A DNA stretch of 64,000 nt, taken from positions 124,001 through 188,000 of the forward strand of contig NZ_BAAAWO010000001.1 of the NCBI RefSeq assembly GCF_039535115.1. The letters are read 5' to 3'. Both the position numbers and the translations under genes were made by a program. Shown here in pieces: positions 61,991-64,000 of the stretch. A model generated the notes under the pieces. That model did no database searches and had not been told where the DNA came from. It worked only from the letters and a program-made list of their open reading frames with translations. Position 1 is the first letter of the stretch. Every line of letters begins with the position of its first letter. Source of the DNA: Paeniglutamicibacter sulfureus. Lineage in GTDB: Bacteria; Actinomycetota; Actinomycetes; Actinomycetales; Micrococcaceae.

Positions 61991-63505
61991 TTATTTCGCG
62001 GAGGCCATTTCCTCGGCCAGTGCCACCAGCGTGCGCACCGAGGAACCGGTGCCGTTCTTGTGGGTGTAGCCGTAGGCGGCCTGCTCGTTGAAGGCGGGGC
62101 CGGCGATGTCCATGTGTGCCCAGGGGATCTTGGTCCCGTTGGCCTCGCCCACGAACTCGTTGAGGAACACCGCGGCGGTCATCATCCCGCCCATGCGCTC
62201 ACCGATGTTGGCCAGGTCGGCGACCTGCGAATCGATGGTGGGGCGCAGTTCCTCGGGCATCGGCATGGCCCAGGCGGTCTCGCCGGCTTTCTCGGCGGCG
62301 GAGACCACGGCGTTGCGCAGCGTCTCGTCGCCCATGACTCCGGCGGTGCGCAGGCCCAGGGCAACCATTTGCGCCCCGGTCAGCGTGGCGACGTCGATCA
62401 GTGCGTCGGGCTTCTCGGCGCTGGCGGCCACAAGTCCGTCGGCCATCACCAGGCGGCCCTCGGCGTCGGTGTTCAGCACCTCGACGGTCTTGCCGCCGAG
62501 CATGGTGATCACGTCGCCCGGACGGGTCGAGGCGCCGCCGGGCATGTTCTCGGCCAGGCAGAGCCAGCCGGTGACGGTGATCGGCAGGCCCAACTCCGCA
62601 ATCGCGACGATCGCCTGGAAGATGGTGGCTGCCCCGGCCATGTCGCACTTCATGGCGTGCATTCCTGCGGCCGGCTTGATCGAGATGCCGCCGGTGTCGA
62701 AGGTGATGCCCTTGCCCACCAGGGCCAGGTGCTTGCCCGCCTTGGCCGGTGCGTATTGGATCTTGACCATGCGCGGCTTGCGCTCGGATCCGCCGCCGAC
62801 GCCCATCAGGCCGCCGTAGCCGTCTTTTTCCAGCTTTTTCTCATCGAGGATCGTGACCTTCAGCGGCAGGCCCTTGGTGGAGTCCTTGACCTCCTGCGCG
62901 AAGGAAGCCGGGTACAGCACGTTGGGTGCGACGTTGACCAGGTCGCGGGTGGCCCGCACGGCGCGCCCCAGGATTGCGGCGCGCTTCAGTGCGGCCGGCA
63001 GGTCCGGGTCGGCCGACGCGGCAGTGGCAATGACTGCCTCGGTCAGCGGCAGCTTGGCGGCCGGCGTGGAGCGGTGGCTGTTGAAGTGGTAGGCGCCCAG
63101 GGCCACGCCTTCGGCCACCGCGGCTGCCTGTTCGGGGGTGGCGGCCGGCAGGGCGAAGACCACCGTCGAGAGACCGGCGAGCTGGCGTGCCGCCGAGCCC
63201 GCGCCGCGGCGCAGCGCCTCGGTGGTCAGTGTGGATTCCTCGTGGGACCCGAGGCCGGCGAGTACCAGGATCCGGGCCTTGGTCTCGTCGCCGGCCGGAA
63301 AGCGGACCAGCTCGTCGGCCGCACCGGTGACGTTCAAGGCCGACAGCGAGGCCTGGAGGGAGTCGGTGACCTTGGCGCTGAAGGGCGAGGCCACCAGGAC
63401 GGGACCATCGGTGCCCTTGACGACACCGAGAACCAGGGCGTCCGCGCCCAGGCGCTTGATGTCGGTCGAAACGGCGGTCAGCTTGAGATCGATGGAGTTG
63501 ATCAC
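61991..63505 (-). CDS. pepA: Leucyl aminopeptidase (M17)
   Basis: Cytosolic two-metal aminopeptidase of about 504 aa that removes N-terminal residues from peptides. The M17 core is present: LVGKGITFDTGGISIKPA (with metal ligands Lys and Asp), MKCDMAGAATIF, and the signature NTDAEGRLVMADGL. The N-terminal macro-like domain covers about 1-170. The frame extends to 63541. GTG 63505 follows AGAGGAA at good spacing and is preferred; ATG 63523 has no ribosome site. In mycobacteria pepB also lies near dlaT and the glnA1 region. Confidence 0.93.
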   Translation of the reverse strand: MINSIDLKLTAVSTDIKRLGADALVLGVVKGTDGPVLVASPFSAKVTDSLQASLSALNVTGAADELVRFPAGDETKARILVLAGLGSHEESTLTTEALRRGAGSAARQLAGLSTVVFALPAATPEQAAAVAEGVALGAYHFNSHRSTPAAKLPLTEAVIATAASADPDLPAALKRAAILGRAVRATRDLVNVAPNVLYPASFAQEVKDSTKGLPLKVTILDEKKLEKDGYGGLMGVGGGSERKPRMVKIQYAPAKAGKHLALVGKGITFDTGGISIKPAAGMHAMKCDMAGAATIFQAIVAIAELGLPITVTGWLCLAENMPGGASTRPGDVITMLGGKTVEVLNTDAEGRLVMADGLVAASAEKPDALIDVATLTGAQMVALGLRTAGVMGDETLRNAVVSAAEKAGETAWAMPMPEELRPTIDSQVADLANIGERMGGMMTAAVFLNEFVGEANGTKIPWAHMDIAGPAFNEQAAYGYTHKNGTGSSVRTLVALAEEMASAK

Positions 63506-63674
63506 GGAACGATTCCTCTTCATTGGATTCTGTGCATGCATGTCAGGTGCCCATGCGTCGAAGGAGGCGGGACGGCTGCCGCGTACCGGGGTCCCCGGGA
63601 CGCAAAAGCCGATCGGCCTTTAGCGATCGTATCGCTGAGACCGATGCCACAGCGCATTCGTCGGCCAATCGGCC

Positions 63675-63874
63675 TAGAATTGGATGCGGGCCACGGGAAG
63701 AAATCGCCGTCAGTTGGGGTTGACCCCCAGTAGTAGGCGACCGAAAGAACCCCGACTGGGTTCATCCGGCCCGCACCATGTCCCTGGTTTCCCTGTCGTT
63801 GGCATTGCACCGAATCGGTCGTGCCCGGGGGACCGGAGGCCACCTTGAGCCAGAGCCAAGGCGATGGTGTGGCC
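63675..63874 (+). promoter_or_regulatory. TAGAAT -10 and long structured leader before the PAC2 gene
   Basis: TAGAAT (63675-63680) would give a leader of about 230 nt. It contains GGGG/CCCC (63716-63727), GAACCC/GGGTTC (63748-63763) and GGCCAC/GTGGCC (63838-63843 with 63869-63874) enclosing CTTG/CAAG. I could not match it to a riboswitch family. The 408-bp gap 63506-63913 holds no gene that I can support. Confidence 0.35.
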
Positions 63875-63913
63875 GGTGAAACCCAGCGATGCAACCCGAA
63901 AGGAGCAGCGGCA

Positions 63914-64000
63914 ATGCTTGACCCACAATCCTTGGTCAGGTTCGAAGACCTCGACCTGGACGCACCCGAGCTACAGGGCCTTGACCTGCTCATCGGCCTT
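63914..64000 (+). CDS. PAC2-family protein (5' end only)
   Basis: First 29 codons of a gene running off the window: MLDPQSLVRFED followed by LQGLDLLIGL. This matches the N-terminus of actinobacterial PAC2 (proteasome-assembly-chaperone-like) proteins, which often begin with a xxPxxLxRF motif and a DLLIGLxGFxDAG strand. An AAAGGAG ribosome site lies 9 nt before the ATG. It is divergent from pepA. The call rests on a short stretch and could change with the full gene. Confidence 0.6.
   Translation, partial: MLDPQSLVRFEDLDLDAPELQGLDLLIGL

Noticed and set aside
63690-63913. Known riboswitch (cobalamin, SAM or SAH type) before the PAC2 gene
   Set aside because: None of the conserved cores of these families could be aligned; only generic stems are visible.
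1-64000. CRISPR arrays, rRNA and tRNA genes
   Set aside because: No repeat-spacer pattern, rRNA sequence or cloverleaf with a TTCRA loop was recognised by eye; a tRNAscan run would be decisive for tRNAs.

Overview
This window is chromosomal DNA from a high-GC Gram-positive actinobacterium, most likely a Micrococcaceae member of the Arthrobacter/Paeniglutamicibacter type. The basis is its base composition, many GTG starts with 1-4 nt gene overlaps, leaderless promoters with TANNNT -10 boxes 6-7 nt from the start codon, a dcw cluster with sepF-yggT-divIVA (wag31) after ftsZ, and the lipB-lipA-DUF4191-RDD-glnA1 / glnE-glnA2-panB neighbourhood shared with mycobacteria. MurE lacks the diaminopimelate-type motif, which fits the lysine-type peptidoglycan of Micrococcaceae. 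Genus placement is inference.

Layout. 1-9.3 kb: the 3' part of a large NAD-glutamate dehydrogenase, a PdtaS-like histidine kinase, a four-LysM lytic transglycosylase, an Rv2175c-type HTH protein, a polyprenyl diphosphate synthase, dinB and a DUF3040 protein. 9.3-30.2 kb: the division and cell-wall cluster mraZ-rsmH-ftsL-ftsI-murE-murF-mraY-murD-ftsW-murG-murC-ftsQ-ftsZ-pgeF-sepF-yggT-divIVA, then lspA-rluD. 30.2-38.3 kb: dnaE, an intact IS30-type insertion sequence, an SRPBCC protein, hisD and nrdR. 38.3-46.1 kb: ppgK and map, a small acidic protein, panB, glnA2-glnE and a cupin. 46.1-50.8 kb: an accessory block with a terminator, a glnA 3'-end fossil, a three-gene transposon (AAA ATPase, DDE transposase, zinc-finger/HTH protein) and an orphan lipoprotein. 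50.8-64 kb: glnA1, an RDD protein, DUF4191, lipA-lipB, a transmembrane Ser/Thr kinase-like protein, an OsmC protein, a small membrane protein, sucB, lpdA, pepA and the start of a PAC2-family gene.

How the genes fit together. The dcw block supplies UDP-muramyl-pentapeptide synthesis (murE, F, D, C), lipid I/II synthesis (mraY, murG), septal polymerisation (ftsW, ftsI), the Z-ring (ftsZ, sepF) and polar growth (divIVA). glnA1, glnA2 and glnE form the glutamine synthetase system. lipB and lipA make the lipoyl cofactor carried by SucB, which LpdA re-oxidises.

Non-coding signals give the clearest regulatory information: a phased 9-bp GTCACA-type array upstream of the LysM gene (MtrA-like), five 10-bp MraZ boxes lying on the mraZ promoter, a structured leader before rsmH, a NrdR-box pair before nrdR, a GlnR-type box before glnA1, and strong hairpin terminators at most convergent junctions. 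I saw no rRNA, tRNA or CRISPR array.
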